A stretch of 64,000 nt of DNA from Abelmoschus esculentus. Its lineage: Eukaryota > Streptophyta > Magnoliopsida > Malvales > Malvaceae. The translations under genes and the position numbers were made by a program. Under the pieces are notes generated by a model. That model worked only from the letters and a program-made list of their open reading frames with translations, ran no database searches and was not told where the DNA came from. The stretch is taken from positions 15,855,501 through 15,919,500 of the forward strand of contig JAUCBN010000014.1 of assembly GCA_035048815.1 (NCBI GenBank). The letters are read 5' to 3'. Of this stretch, positions 23,413 to 35,394 are shown piece after piece. Numbering within the stretch: the first letter of the stretch is position 1; every line of letters starts with the position of its first letter.

Positions 23413-26016
23413 TTAGTACTCCCTAAAAGTCAGATTTAGACGACCTGGACGGAGATTTGTTTCCTCCAAGAGACTTCCAGGTGCAGTTTTTTGCTTAATT
23501 GCAGTCACACCATGGAAGATGTGCCTAGATTTCCCACCAAATACAAGCACATCCCCGGATTCGAGTTCAACCTTGTCTGCCTTGTCAACTTCCCTTTCAT
23601 CACCGTATAAAAATTCTGCTGCATCTCCAATGGAAAAGGATACCACAGGTAATCCTTTACGTAGACTTCCTGGACTTTCATCCTTATCCTGTGAACAAGA
23701 CCCGAGTTTTTCAGTGGTATATATGGATGGGATATAAGCCAATACAGGTAAAAATAACTTTAGGACATCCTAGAGAAATGGGGGAAGAAAGGATTGTTTG
23801 AATTAATGCAGAAAGTTGGAAACTGATAACGACTCTCTGTGATGTCATGTGTAGATCAAGGATGAAAAGAAGGGGTTAAAAGTTCGGACCTGATGAAGTC
23901 CCAGTCGACCACTTGCCGAGTAGAAATTAACAATGCAGATATTTGGTGACATCCGTGGGAGAATGTCTTCTGCATGGCTAGCCTTAGTCTTTTGTTGTAT
24001 AAGGGAATGTGAATCGTTTATTGCCTTTTCAACCAACTGATAGAATTCACGAGGAATACCAGGGGGAACGGCACTGTCAACTGGCCGAAGATCTCCATAG
24101 TTACCTGTTTCTGGATCCCAGTTTTTACCAAGGCACATCATTCTCAAATGCAACTTTGCTCCATCACGGTAGCCTGGTTGATAGAAACCCCCAGAACCTA
24201 AACCAAGAGCTCGACAAGCTCTTACAATTTTAACCTAGAAAAGTACAAGGATGCAAAGTAAATTAACAAAGATCAGAGTTCCAATTGCATTCACCCTTTT
24301 CTAGCATGATAAGAATTCATTTTAAAACACATAAAAAAACACAATAACATGGTCAAAACCTATATTACTTGGACACGGTTTGTCTGATACAGGCGTGTGT
24401 TCAACAAAGATTATATTCAAAATTTTCTAAGTTTTTCCATGTAAGGGAGGTCCAATGGTCATATTCTCACAGCCATGTTCATATATGTATTGGACACCAA
24501 TGCACCTAAAAACAATGGATGTGGAGCCATTGAACTCTGAAGGTTACTGCAAGTTCCACCATGGTTATTATAACCACAAACACCACTAAAATAAGACCGT
24601 CATTTCAACTCTTCATTTTTCTTAAAGTATTTGTGTCTGGCACATGAATATAGGGATGTGAAAATTCCAAGGATCCTTCAAATTAATAGAAAACTGGGAA
24701 ATTTTTGACAGAAACATACTCATATCTGACACTTGGACCCGAGTCCAAGTAACATAGAAATAAGATGCTCATATTCAAGTTTTATAGACATACCAACGAT
24801 AAGGAAACACAAGTAGCTCATGGGTCAAGTGTGGATGTAGCAATTAACAAGAGTTTTCTTTAGAAGCACATATAGCTAGAAGATTGAGAATATACAGCAA
24901 TTGGCAAGCCTCACCTGATCAGTTATAGAGAGATATTTCTTAAGAAGAACCATCCCAGGTCTCAATACATTTCCTATTTGGCCTTCGGACAATCTTTTGA
25001 TTTCGTTCCGCTTTTCTCTATTCTTTACAAGTAAAGATGGTTTGAGCATGACTGGGGTTCCGATTTTGGGCAAACAAATGTCAAAAGGCTCAATCACAGC
25101 TTGGCACTTAGCCTGACTCGAAGCATCTATACCTGAACTATTTTGGGGACTCCTTTCTACCCATGGTTCAGATGTCTTGGGATTGTCTACAGAATCAGAG
25201 ATGATAACCTTGTTGGAGAGATCATGAAGCAGAATAGCCGTACAACTCTCAGTTTCCACTGACGAGTGTTCAATCTGGTCACTTTCTACGAGGTTTGAGC
25301 CCGAAGAACCCAACTGAAAATCATCCTTAAAAGACTCATTTGGAGTACCCCGGGTTTTAGGAGTATCATTTTGCCCTTGAATTCCAGTACCAATACCCAC
25401 TGGTGTTTTCGGCTTATATTTGTACACAGCAGCATTCTCATGCTTAAAATGCCCTGAACCACTTGGTGGCATGTTCATAAATCGTCTCCCTCGGCTTTTG
25501 GACATTCCATCATCCTGAGTATAAAAAGACTTTTCACCAGAACCCCCAGCCTGGATATGATGATTAAAATTATTTAAATCATGAGGAAAAGAAGAATTAA
25601 AAACCTTTTCATTGACCTAATATCCAAACGTTAGTACCAGAAAATCTGCTAAGAAATATTGACTATCCAGAGAAATCAAAATTCATGATTTCGAAATTAA
25701 TAAATAGGATTCCCCCATCGGCAAACCTCATAGAGTAAACCAAAATTAACTCCACCTTTTATAACTAATGGTAAAAACACATGTTAAACTCAATATCGGT
25801 AAATAAAAATTCTTGAAATTTAGCAAACTATGCGCCTTCAATTTTACTAAGAACAAAACCTTTCAAGTTTCAAGAAATTTATTTTAAATTTTCTTTTAAA
25901 AATGAGTAATTCGTAAAGTTAGAGAAGACTCTTACAGGGCTATGACTGTGATTGGAATAACCACCGCGACGCGGTGCTCGGCCACCGAGAGGTGTTCGCT
26001 GGCTGCCCTGATACAT
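23413..26016 (-). CDS. AlkB-type 2-oxoglutarate/Fe(II) dioxygenase
   Basis: Four exons join in frame on the minus strand: 26016-25936, 25550-24915, 24234-23890 and 23688-23413, giving 445 aa. The first 240 residues are Gly/Ser/Arg-rich and probably disordered. The catalytic part is C-terminal. Metal ligands are H353 and D355 (GLHQD, split by the last intron) and H413 (RHIFHGV). The 2-oxoglutarate-binding RxNxTxR motif is R437-L-N-L-T-F-R443. A GDVLVFGG strand precedes the second His. AlkB proteins oxidatively remove methyl groups from nucleic acids; the target cannot be predicted here. Arabidopsis relatives are ALKBH-type genes, some of which lie near At3g14. All ligands are intact. Confidence 0.92.
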
Positions 26017-27247
26017 GTTCGCCGGCGAATCGAAGGGGGAGGGGAGTTAAAGAATATTGGCGGGGAAATAAATTGGGCAGGAATCTGAAAAGCTATTAGT
26101 ATTTCTTAACTCATACTCTATTTAAATATGATTTGAAATAAAAACGAAGAGTCTTTCACGCAATAAATTAGTATTATTTGGCTCAATAATACCTTTGACC
26201 TCTGAACTTATACCCTCCTTCCACACTGCTCCCTTAACTCTCTTTTCTTTCATATTGACCCTTAAACTTCTATTATGTCAGGCATTGGTTTTTTATAAAA
26301 CCATCACTTAAAGGTGTTATAAAAGATGGGTTCAATGTATCACCAACAATTAGTTAATCTAACCAGATAAGAGGTTAAATTTTTTAAATAAAATTAAAAG
26401 TTTAAAGTTTAATATTGTGAATAGAGAAATTAAATTCAATTCAAATTAATTGATCAATAGATATGATAAAAATAAAAATTAATTATCTTTTTCCGGTATT
26501 CAAACACTAAAAATTAAATTTTAAGTTTTAACCCTAAATTTTAAATACTAATATCTAGACTCTAAACCCTAAAATACATAATACTCATAATTCTCTACAA
26601 CTTAATCTCTAGATATGTATAATTAAACTTTAATATTTTTTTCTAGAATATAGAAATTATGTAATAAATGTGATTGTGTAAAGGATATATTACCTGAACA
26701 TAGCTTCAATATATATTTAATATCAAAAAAAAAAATCCCATTTGATTCTTAAATTCGATTTACAGGTTCAAAATGACTCTTGAACATTTTGTTGGAGGCA
26801 ACAAAGCTACACTTCAGGTTGGGGGGGATATGGATGGTATAAATACATAGCAGAACCCCAATTTTAATTTATTTTGATTTTACCTCTACTTTCAATTGGT
26901 AATCATACTTTTCCCTATGCACCAATTCTGACTCGGTCGTATATATATAATGTGTCATTGGGACAGCACCCGTATGAAAATACAATAATAAAACTTCATA
27001 TCCATTTAGAGCTCAAAATAATAGCAGGAAATACATAAGATGGATACAATCAGGCAAACATATATGTATGATTTTTAGAGAGAAAAAAGCAGGGGAAATC
27101 TCGATGCTAAGAAAAAAGGGGGGGGGGGGGGGGGGGGGGAAGGCACATTAAAAGGCATCCTAAATGATTTCCTTTAGAACTCGAATAAAACCTGCAAGTG
27201 CGAGGGAGTTCAGGATTTAATAGATTACCATAAGCTCTGATGTTCGC
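26017..27247. other. Intergenic region between AlkB-type and UBP1 genes
   Basis: AT-rich; includes the AlkB-type promoter and the UBP1 3' UTR with its G/C run. No coding potential seen. Confidence 0.6.
27118..27139. repeat. 22-nt G run (C run on the UBP1 sense strand)
   Basis: Uninterrupted G at 27118-27139, 109 nt past the UBP1 stop and so probably in its 3' UTR. The length is likely polymorphic or mis-called. Confidence 0.95.
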
Positions 27248-30200
27248 TTACTGATAGTACATTAGCTGCTGGACAGCTGCGAGGTTCTGGAATCCACCGT
27301 CGTATATGGCCTGGCTTGCTCCGGCAGCACTGACTCCCATTGCTGCTTGCTTGAGAAGGTGCTGTCCCTGAGGGTGCATTAGGGCTTGAACACCACCCAT
27401 TTTGTTCATTGCAAGTTGTCGCTCATAGGCTAAAAGGTCGGTGGCTGAAAACCCAGGTAAAGGTGCGGCAGCAGGAGGAGGAAGTGGATTTGAGGCTGTC
27501 CCGGGTGGTGTAGGTTTGCTGCCCCATGAGCACTGCATAAAACAAATTAACGATGTTGATTTCTCCTTACCCAAGGGATTAAAATTTGAAAGAAGTTGGA
27601 AGCTCAACCTCCGTTAGTCGGACTCAGGTGTGCCAGATTCTGGTAAGTAACTAACACAAGTATAATTAGATTTCTTTTAAAAGTTTTTCTTTTTCATGTA
27701 TTTGGAGGATCGTTGAAAGTCGTCCACATAATGTGTCATGCATGAATATCAGATGTAGATCAGCAAAAATGAATCTAACGAAAAACAATCATCCATTGCT
27801 CATTCCGAATACACGTTGTGCAAAGAATTCCTAAAACATCCTCCTCCAAACACTTCAAGTAGAGGAGTCAAATTTCGAGTGAAAGAATGAAAACAAACCT
27901 TAATTTGTTTGCCACATAAAAATGAGTGAGCATTCCCCAGTTGAATAGCCAAAGTTGCCTCAGCATGAGTACTGTATCTCACAAAGCCAAAGCCTTTGTC
28001 ACGCTGGACTCGAACCTCCACAATCACCCCAGCACCAAGGGCATGGAAGTGATAGTGGAGTTCAAGTTGGGTGACCTGCAGAATAAAAGAAAATCAGTTT
28101 TATTTGTTAACATGTTCCTTTACAGTACAAAGTAAACACAAGGCCAACTCTCGCAAGCATTCAAAACTACATTAGAAGATGGGATTTCTTAGGTCCAAAT
28201 ACAGAGCCGGTTCAAGCTCATACCATCATTCGTTGAAAACTTTATTAGATGGATAGGAGTTCTCAAGGTCCATACAAGTTACTTGCCTCGGGAGCAAGAT
28301 TGCCGACGTAAACAGTAGTATATTGCGGATTATTCTCAGAAGCCTCGTTGTTGGTTGTTGTCTCTTTACCATCCTCTGCATCCAAAGCTAACAAGTGTAA
28401 ATTTATTTCACATCCAGCACAAATTTAAAGACCCATAAAATGGTTGAATAAAGTAATAAAATACTGGTAAATGGTAATAGTTTTAAGGTTTGCATTCAAG
28501 GAAACAATAATAATGTGAATATTTGATTCGAAAGCTGCAATAAACGCACCAGATGAGCTATTGGTTAGTTCGACCACACTTTTGGCATCAGAGCTCTGCT
28601 TGTCATCGCTGGTACCAACACCCTTTGTTGCCCAGTTACAACGAATCTGTCAATTGCCAAGCCACTTTCCTACAAAAATAAATCAAAGAACATATGAATA
28701 GTCTGTTTAAAAGTTGGTGCTAACTACAATTCTTCCAGCTCAGCTGCAATAACTTAATGAATCAATAGAATAAACATGATGCTATTAATTACATAAGAGA
28801 AGGAAAACATTTTTGGATAACTATTTCAGCAACCTATTAAGAATACTTCAAAGCATGAAAGAAATGAAATCAAATTCTGATGCGAAAATTCACAAGTTTT
28901 ATTAATGAGCTAAAGCTGCTGTTAATGAAGATAAACCATTTATTGAGTAGAAAGCATTAATCTTACCACTTAAGTCATTAATTGCACTTTGTGCATCCTG
29001 AACAGATCAAAGAAGTTTATATCAACAGATGAAGCAACATTATAATGGAAGAGAAATACACAGCCACCAGAAGCTAACCAAGAAACAGTACCTGCTGGTT
29101 GCGAAATGAAACAAACCCAAATCCTCTTGAACGTCCAGTTTTCTGATCCCACATAACACGTGCATCCCTGGAATCAGTAAAAGCATCAGCTTTGTTATTC
29201 ATAGATGATCACTCTAATAGAAATGGGGAAAACATTAATCGAGGTTTACTGACAAATAAATTTCCATTTTCCTGATATTTTAGCATTTACTTTTAATAAG
29301 TTACAGCACATGCATTTACTGGTATCAAGATCAAAGGAAATGATGCTTACGAACAACTGGGATAGACAGAAAAGCATGCAAACAGCATTGCATCAGTAAC
29401 CTCAGGACTGAGATCCCCAACAAAAATGTTAAAGTGATCTGCACCAATTATTACAGTATCAAAAAGTAGATTAAAAAATAATATTTTCCAATTCATCATA
29501 CATTTTTGATTGGAAAATTTGCTAACAAAAGCATTCACAAACCCGATGTATCCTCTCTCTGACCACTAGCATATGCCCAATTGACCTTGATAGGCTGTCC
29601 AAATCTGCAGTTTACGTGATATGAGATAAAAGCATACTTGAAATAAAGTAAGAGGGGAAAAAGAAATAGAAGATAACACTTACAAATGCCTTCCATTTAG
29701 AGATAATATAGCAAGAGCAGCTGATCCGCGATCGAAGTAGTGGATAAATCCATATGATGACTGCTTAATTAGAGCGAGAAAACAAAAGGCATGTCAATCA
29801 TACGGCAACCAATAGGCTAAAGCCTAGTAAAGAAAGTTAACCATAGAAGACCTAGATCATCCTCACAGCAGATGAGGAAGAAAAGAGGAAACTAATTTGA
29901 AGAAAGAAAAAAATACCTTTTCCTTTCTGACAAGCTTGCAACCTTCAACAGGACCAGTACTTGCAAAAACTTCTTGGAGTAATGGTTCAGTCACTTGTGT
30001 ATGGATGTTTCCCACATACCTGCAGTTTCTCAAAATAAAAGCTAGAAGTTTAAAAAGAAAAGAAGAAAATAAAAGGCTATAAGTAACTTCCTGGGTTGTT
30101 AGAAAGAGGAAAGAACATAAAAGCTATTACATTCCCAAAACTGTTCAATCATCAAGTAAAAGAGATAACAACTTTAGCATTAAGGGCATCAGTAACATTT

Positions 30201-31727
30201 TCAATCACCAGATTCAGGAAGGAAATGTATACAATGCATATGGTTAAAAGTATAAAAGTAATCGGGAAGTTGCTCAATTAAGAAAGGAAAACAACAAACA
30301 CACAAAATGAAGAAGAACAAGAAGGAAATAGGAAGAAAACTAAATCTAGGCAAACACTCACACACTGCGGCAAGTACTTGGATCAAAACCAGGAGGCAGA
30401 TTTCCACTTGGTATTGGCTCTATCTGCAAAATAAAAATGTGAAAAAGAGAAGAAAAAGAAAAAAGGAAATAGAAAGGGAAACAAGGAAATGATGTATAGA
30501 ATGTCTCTTCCCATTCAACCCAATTCTAAAGCATTCAAATCAAAGAAAGATGAATATTTTTTAAGGTATCCAACACTCAAACTCATAAAAAAACAAACAT
30601 GATGCTAACTACATCCACCAGAAACAAGACAAAACTTCTCCAACCACAATGAAAAACACTTTCAAGTTTCAACTTAAAGCCACAAATTACTATATCTGCT
30701 TGCTTTCACTGCGATCCCCTTTGGTATTTCACCTACAACCAGACCAAAATATTCCGACTCATCTAGACAAGCATACTTTAGCAGAATTGTAATGTCTGCT
30801 CTAGATGTATATTTGAGAGAAAGCAAGTGTATAAAAAGTACCCTGTACTTTATAAATTTGCTTCTTGCAGTTAACCTAAAGAATCACAAACTGAAATTCA
30901 GGAACCAACCATGTTTTAAGTTCTAACACTTGTATTAGTAAAGAGAGGGAAAAATAAATAAATTGCATGTTTTCACCCAATATATGCAAATACGAGATAA
31001 AGACGGTACATATAAGCATGAATAAATAGAAGATTGATTGTACAAGAAAGATAGTATATAGGGGACTAAAAGACATCCAAACATTTCTCGACATTTGCAA
31101 ACAAACAAGAAGATTTCGAGCCCAAGTTAAACAAAACCACAGGTCCACAGTATAGAAAAACACCAGCAAATGAGAATGAAAACACATATTAGCTTTGCCA
31201 TTTGCAATGATGAAAATCTAAAAATATAAAGAAACAGAACAACCTCCAAACCCAAGACAATGAGTCTCACTTTACATAAGATAAATCCTTCCTCGTTTTC
31301 AGAAACAAAATGCAAAAAAAGAATAAACTTTCCGATCAATAAAGCGTGTCAGAACGCTGAAAGCAACAAAACGGAAACAAAATCCACTCAATTCATGCAA
31401 AACCCCGTGGAAAAAGCTTATATTTCAAAATCTAAATCATCACCAAATGAATTCCCAAGCTAACCCTAGCTTCACCAGCCAATTACAAACAATAAACAAA
31501 AAATGAGCTCGAAGATCAAACAACGCAAAAACCAACAAATCGTTCATAAAAATCGGATCAAAAACTCCCAGCTGTACACATATAAAATAAAAATACATAA
31601 TAGATTCAAAAGAAGTGTAGAAAACCTGTGGAGGAGCTAAGATGCCTGGGTGATAGAGAGACTGTTGTTGGAGGAGTGCTTGTTGCATCAAGGCTTGTTG
31701 CTGTTGCTTCAGCCTCTGGTGCTGCAT
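27248..31727 (-). pseudogene. UBP1: UBP1-type oligouridylate-binding RNA-binding protein gene with one in-frame stop
   Basis: Twelve minus-strand exons join in frame: 31727-31626, 30423-30362, 30019-29917, 29760-29684, 29604-29543, 29438-29351, 29167-29092, 28997-28967, 28669-28550, 28375-28287, 28075-27899 and 27532-27248, totalling 424 codons with the final stop. The layout is a Gln-rich N-terminus, RRM1 (RNP2 VYVGNI at about 55), RRM2 (FNIFVGDL at about 138), RRM3 (TVYVGNL, from about 260) and a Pro/Ala/Gln-rich tail ending LMYYQ. UBP1 proteins are TIA-1-like nuclear/stress-granule factors that bind U-rich RNA. Exon 9 has TGA at 28650-28652 (codon 207). The family normally reads GSRQIRCNWA there, and this copy reads GN-stop-QIRCNWA. 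RRM2 is cut and RRM3 lost. Everything else is intact, so this is a recent null or a base error. Intron 10 has GC-AG borders. Confidence 0.9.
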
Positions 31728-32164
31728 TTTTCTTTTTTTCCCGTTTCAAGGCAATTTTCTGGGAAAATTATCGGGTTGTTTGGTTACCGGGAAAATGATC
31801 CCTTTTCTTCTTTGTCCAGGGTTCAAACGTAAGGGGACTCGAGAAAGTGAGAGAAAATACCAAAACCATGAAAGAAAAATAAAATGGATAAATTAAATAA
31901 AGAGGCTTTAAGTTGTCATCTGTTACGTGTGATCTGATCAAAGTTATTTATTCCTAATTTGGGAAATTTTTTTAGTAGTGATGAACTATTAAATAAAATA
32001 GCTTATGTCAACTTACACTCACAATTATTATTCTCTCACATTTAGGTTAATTTGATAAAAAGATAAAAGTTTGATGGTATAAAAAGAATACAATAAAAGT
32101 TCAAAGGTTAAAATGACTAAACCGGTAAGGTTAGGAGCCAAAAATGTCATTTTACCAGCAAAAT

Positions 32165-32595
32165 TTAAGTTGGTACCAAATATCCCCGAATTATATCCAT
32201 TTGGTTCATAAATTTATAAATATTTTAATTTTATCCTTAAATTATTATTTGTATTTTAAATTAGTATTTAAATTTTTGATATTTTAATTTTATCCTCAAA
32301 CTATGATATTTACGTTAAATTAAACTTTAAGATTTTGAATATTTTAAATTCATCCCAAATTATGATCCTCATTCAAATATTTTTATCACTTATGTCACAT
32401 AACAATATTAAATAATACATATTGATAATTTTGAATGATATTCATAGTTTGGGGATGAAATTAAAATGATCTAGACTTTGGGGACAAATTTAGAATAAGA
32501 ATCATAATTAAAGAATAAAATTAAAATATTTAAAAATTTAATGATCAATTTATAACAAGAGATATAATTTAAGTACTTATGGTACAATTAACTTT
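32165..32595. repeat. Imperfect long inverted repeat (foldback-like)
   Basis: A left arm of about 32170-32345 and a right arm of about 32435-32590 are diverged reverse complements. Shared landmarks in the same order include ggtacca, aattatat, tattttaattttat and atcc(c/t)caaactatga. Each arm also repeats an attttaattttatcc module internally. Confidence 0.6.
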
Positions 32596-32933
32596 ATTCA
32601 TAATTTTTTTAGGTCATAATGTCAAAAAATGTTCATAAGGTTTGATTTGAATAATTATTTTAGTTTTATTTTTTTAAGTAATTTAATCTTCACTTTTAAG
32701 TGAGTCAAAATAATCCTTCTACAAATAAAAACTATTAATTATATAATTAAATATGTTAATTTTATAAAATAACATATAATCAAAAATAATTTTATAAAAT
32801 ATAAAATATTTTTTTTTCTCAAGACATATAATTCTTACATGTTATTTGAAATTATTCAACATTGATTAAATTATTAAAAAATTAAAATAATTATTCAATT
32901 TTAAAAAGTTTTGTAAATATGGGTCATATCCAA

Positions 32934-33004
32934 TGGGCACCCAATCATATTGAATATACCCAAATTACGTTACCAATTTACCACCTTAATGGCTTAAACC
33001 CTAA
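32934..33004 (+). promoter_or_regulatory. Site II and telo-box pair upstream of bL20
   Basis: A TGGGC core (32934-32938) and an AAACCCTAA telo-box (32996-33004) lie 185 and 115 bp before the bL20 ATG. This pair is typical of plant ribosomal-protein and mitochondrial-biogenesis promoters, where TCP factors bind site II. Function here is inferred. Confidence 0.5.
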
Positions 33005-33118
33005 GATTTATAAAGTTTCTCTCTTTCCCCATTTGCTCCGGGCCTTGTCCCTTGAAGTTTCATCCACTGAATTTGTGCACAAACAGCAAAGAAGATCAAA
33101 GAGCTTGTGGGGAAAAAA

Positions 33119-34330
33119 ATGAACAAGAAGGAGATGTTGAAGTTGGCGAAGGGATTCAGGGGAAGGGCAAAGAACTGTATAAGAATCGCAAGAGAGAGGG
33201 TCGAGAAGGCCTTGCAGTACTCCTACAGAGATCGCAGGAACAAGAAGCGTGACATGCGTTCTCTATGGATTCAACGCATCAATGCCGGCACTCGTCAACA
33301 TGGCGTAAGCTCTCTCAAATCATCATTTCTATTTTGCTTCAAATTCTAATTAAAAATTTCTTGATGTTTGAACTCCGTTTTATATGATTCATCTTTTTGT
33401 AATGTCTTTTATGGGCATTGTTTTGCCTTTTGATTTGATTAGCTTTGGACTGGAAGAGAATTGATACGATTTTGAGACTTTGTAGATATGCATTTCTGTA
33501 CATCAAGTAGCTAGTATTGGCTTGCGGTTTTGCTTTAGTGATTGTCAATGAAAAAACGGATTGAAGCTCAAATTCTTATGATTTCAGGGTCACTGTTCCA
33601 ACCGGTTGATATGGATTGTTCAATTAAAATATGAATTAAATTAAATTTTAAATATGTGATTTTTATATTAAATAAGTAATAAATTTAGTTGTTAATTAGT
33701 AAAAATTTGTTCTTGGCTTATTAAATAAGTTCAAATCTCACCACAATACATACAACTATAATACTAATTAGTAGTTTAAATTTCATTTCAGTATTATTAA
33801 TGTCAATATAGATATGCAAGCATTTCATTTCATTCCCTTTTCTCATGAAATTTCTTGGACTGTTGAACTGTAGTTCACTTGAAGCCTAAATACTCATTAT
33901 GAAGTGCAGATGCAATGCTAAAACCATCTATATTGGCACTTATTCGCATCCAACACTTGCATCCGAGTCCGTTAACAATAGGTGGTTTATTTACATTTAA
34001 CTCTGTTTATGCAAGAAACATGACTTAGATATGTTGTCTGTTACTTCTTATGTGTACATAAATGTAGTTCTCTTCCTTTGGTTATTGCTTTCATATGCTG
34101 ACTAGCTGTTCTTGTGCTTTGCTTTTTGTTTACAGGTAAACTATGGTAACTTCATGCATGGACTGATGAAAGAGAACATTCATTTGAACAGGAAAGTTCT
34201 GTCCGAAATATCTATGCACGAACCGTACAGTTTTAAGGCTCTCGTAGACATTTCTCAGAATGCCTTCCCCGGAAATAAGAATGTTGTGCTCCCTACAAGG
34301 AAGGTAGATGTTTCATCACTCAATGTATGA
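33119..34330 (+). CDS. Ribosomal protein bL20 (organellar, probably mitochondrial)
   Basis: Two exons, 33119-33304 and 34136-34330, give 126 aa across an 831-nt GT-AG intron. The protein matches bacterial-type L20 from the start (MNKKEMLKLAKGFRGRAKNC) through the basic N-terminal helix, WIQRINAGTRQHGVNYGNFM and SEISMHEPYSFKALVD. It is strongly basic, as expected for a protein that folds on 23S rRNA during large-subunit assembly. It has no obvious cleavable presequence. Plant chloroplast L20 is plastid-encoded, so a nuclear copy is most likely mitochondrial. Confidence 0.9.
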
Positions 34331-35394
34331 TTACTTGTGTTTGGTTTCTTAAGTCACGTCATCTTTAGAACTTCATTTAAAACTGAATATGGATATGTTG
34401 CTCTTGGTTGCTTATGTGTTATTGCTTGGCATGTTATCTAAGTTTTCGAAGTTGGATATGGATATGTGTTCGATATGGATATGCTCAACATCGAAAATAA
34501 AAGGTTTTAATTTAATAATTTTATGATGAAAAGCTTTCCACTGCAGATCATCAGAATAATTTCCACATAAAAAGGGTTCAATTCTCAAATCTCATACTAT
34601 ACAAAAATTGCAAATACACATGTACCTGGGGGTGAGTTTTCAATCAGATCAAGATGAATAGAGTACAAAAAATTGAGTTAGCCACGAATCATGTTTCATA
34701 ATTGAAATTTTCTGAGTCAGAGTTTATAAAATTCAAATATTTATAAAGTTATGAAATTAATTGGTTTCAATTGATTTTGAGAGTTCTATAATTCAAATCA
34801 AGCTGAGTTTATAAAATCACGATTTAGGTCTATTTGAGACATAAATTTTAATATTTTTTGGTTGAATTTTACTCTCCCTAGCAAGCAAACTACAATTTAT
34901 ATATTGAGGGTCAGGGTAAAATCAGAGGCCAATTCACAGAGAAACGAAAATTATTCATTCTTGCGTGCAATGGCCCTTGACTTAGTAAAGTTTGCATTTT
35001 TCAACTAATAATCTATCCAATTCATATACACTTTTAATATTAGAAAGTGAAAAAATAGTAATTATGAATGAGGTGGAGGCTATTTCACTGCACCAGTACA
35101 GGCAAAATCCCCCAGTTTTTGAGCGGTGATGATCATTTCAATCCATACACTACCGGTATTAATGGCTTCTTTGTTTCACAGCTTGACTTGTTCAAAAACA
35201 CTTTTGCCATCTCCCTGATTCTAAGCTTTTCTTTGCCAAAACAATCCGACCACCATGATGAACATGAGCATCTTACTACGACAATCGAAACCGACTCCAA
35301 AAACCACCATAACAAGTGTTTCCCACGATTTCAGTACCCAAATATCATTGCCCCAAACAACCCCAGAGCCTCACTGTGTATGGTTGTTGAAGTA
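34331..35394. other. Intergenic region bL20 to receptor-like kinase
   Basis: AT-rich. 35068-35379 is open in the kinase frame but its translation is not protein-like (His/Asn/Lys-rich, no homology); I take it as 5' UTR. Confidence 0.5.

Larger units (their letters stand above)
31728..33118. other. Head-to-head intergenic region, UBP1 / bL20
   Basis: Contains the UBP1 promoter (31728-31900), an imperfect inverted-repeat element (32165-32595) and the bL20 promoter. No coding potential was seen. Confidence 0.6.

Noticed and set aside
28640..28669. Alternative acceptor in UBP1 exon 9 that would skip the TGA
   Set aside because: The only nearby AG downstream of the stop (ttgacag) puts the exon out of frame and gives another stop within three codons.
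35068..35394. Upstream extension of the receptor-like kinase by about 109 codons
   Set aside because: The extra N-terminus has no signal peptide and no family resemblance, while a good signal peptide follows the chosen start.
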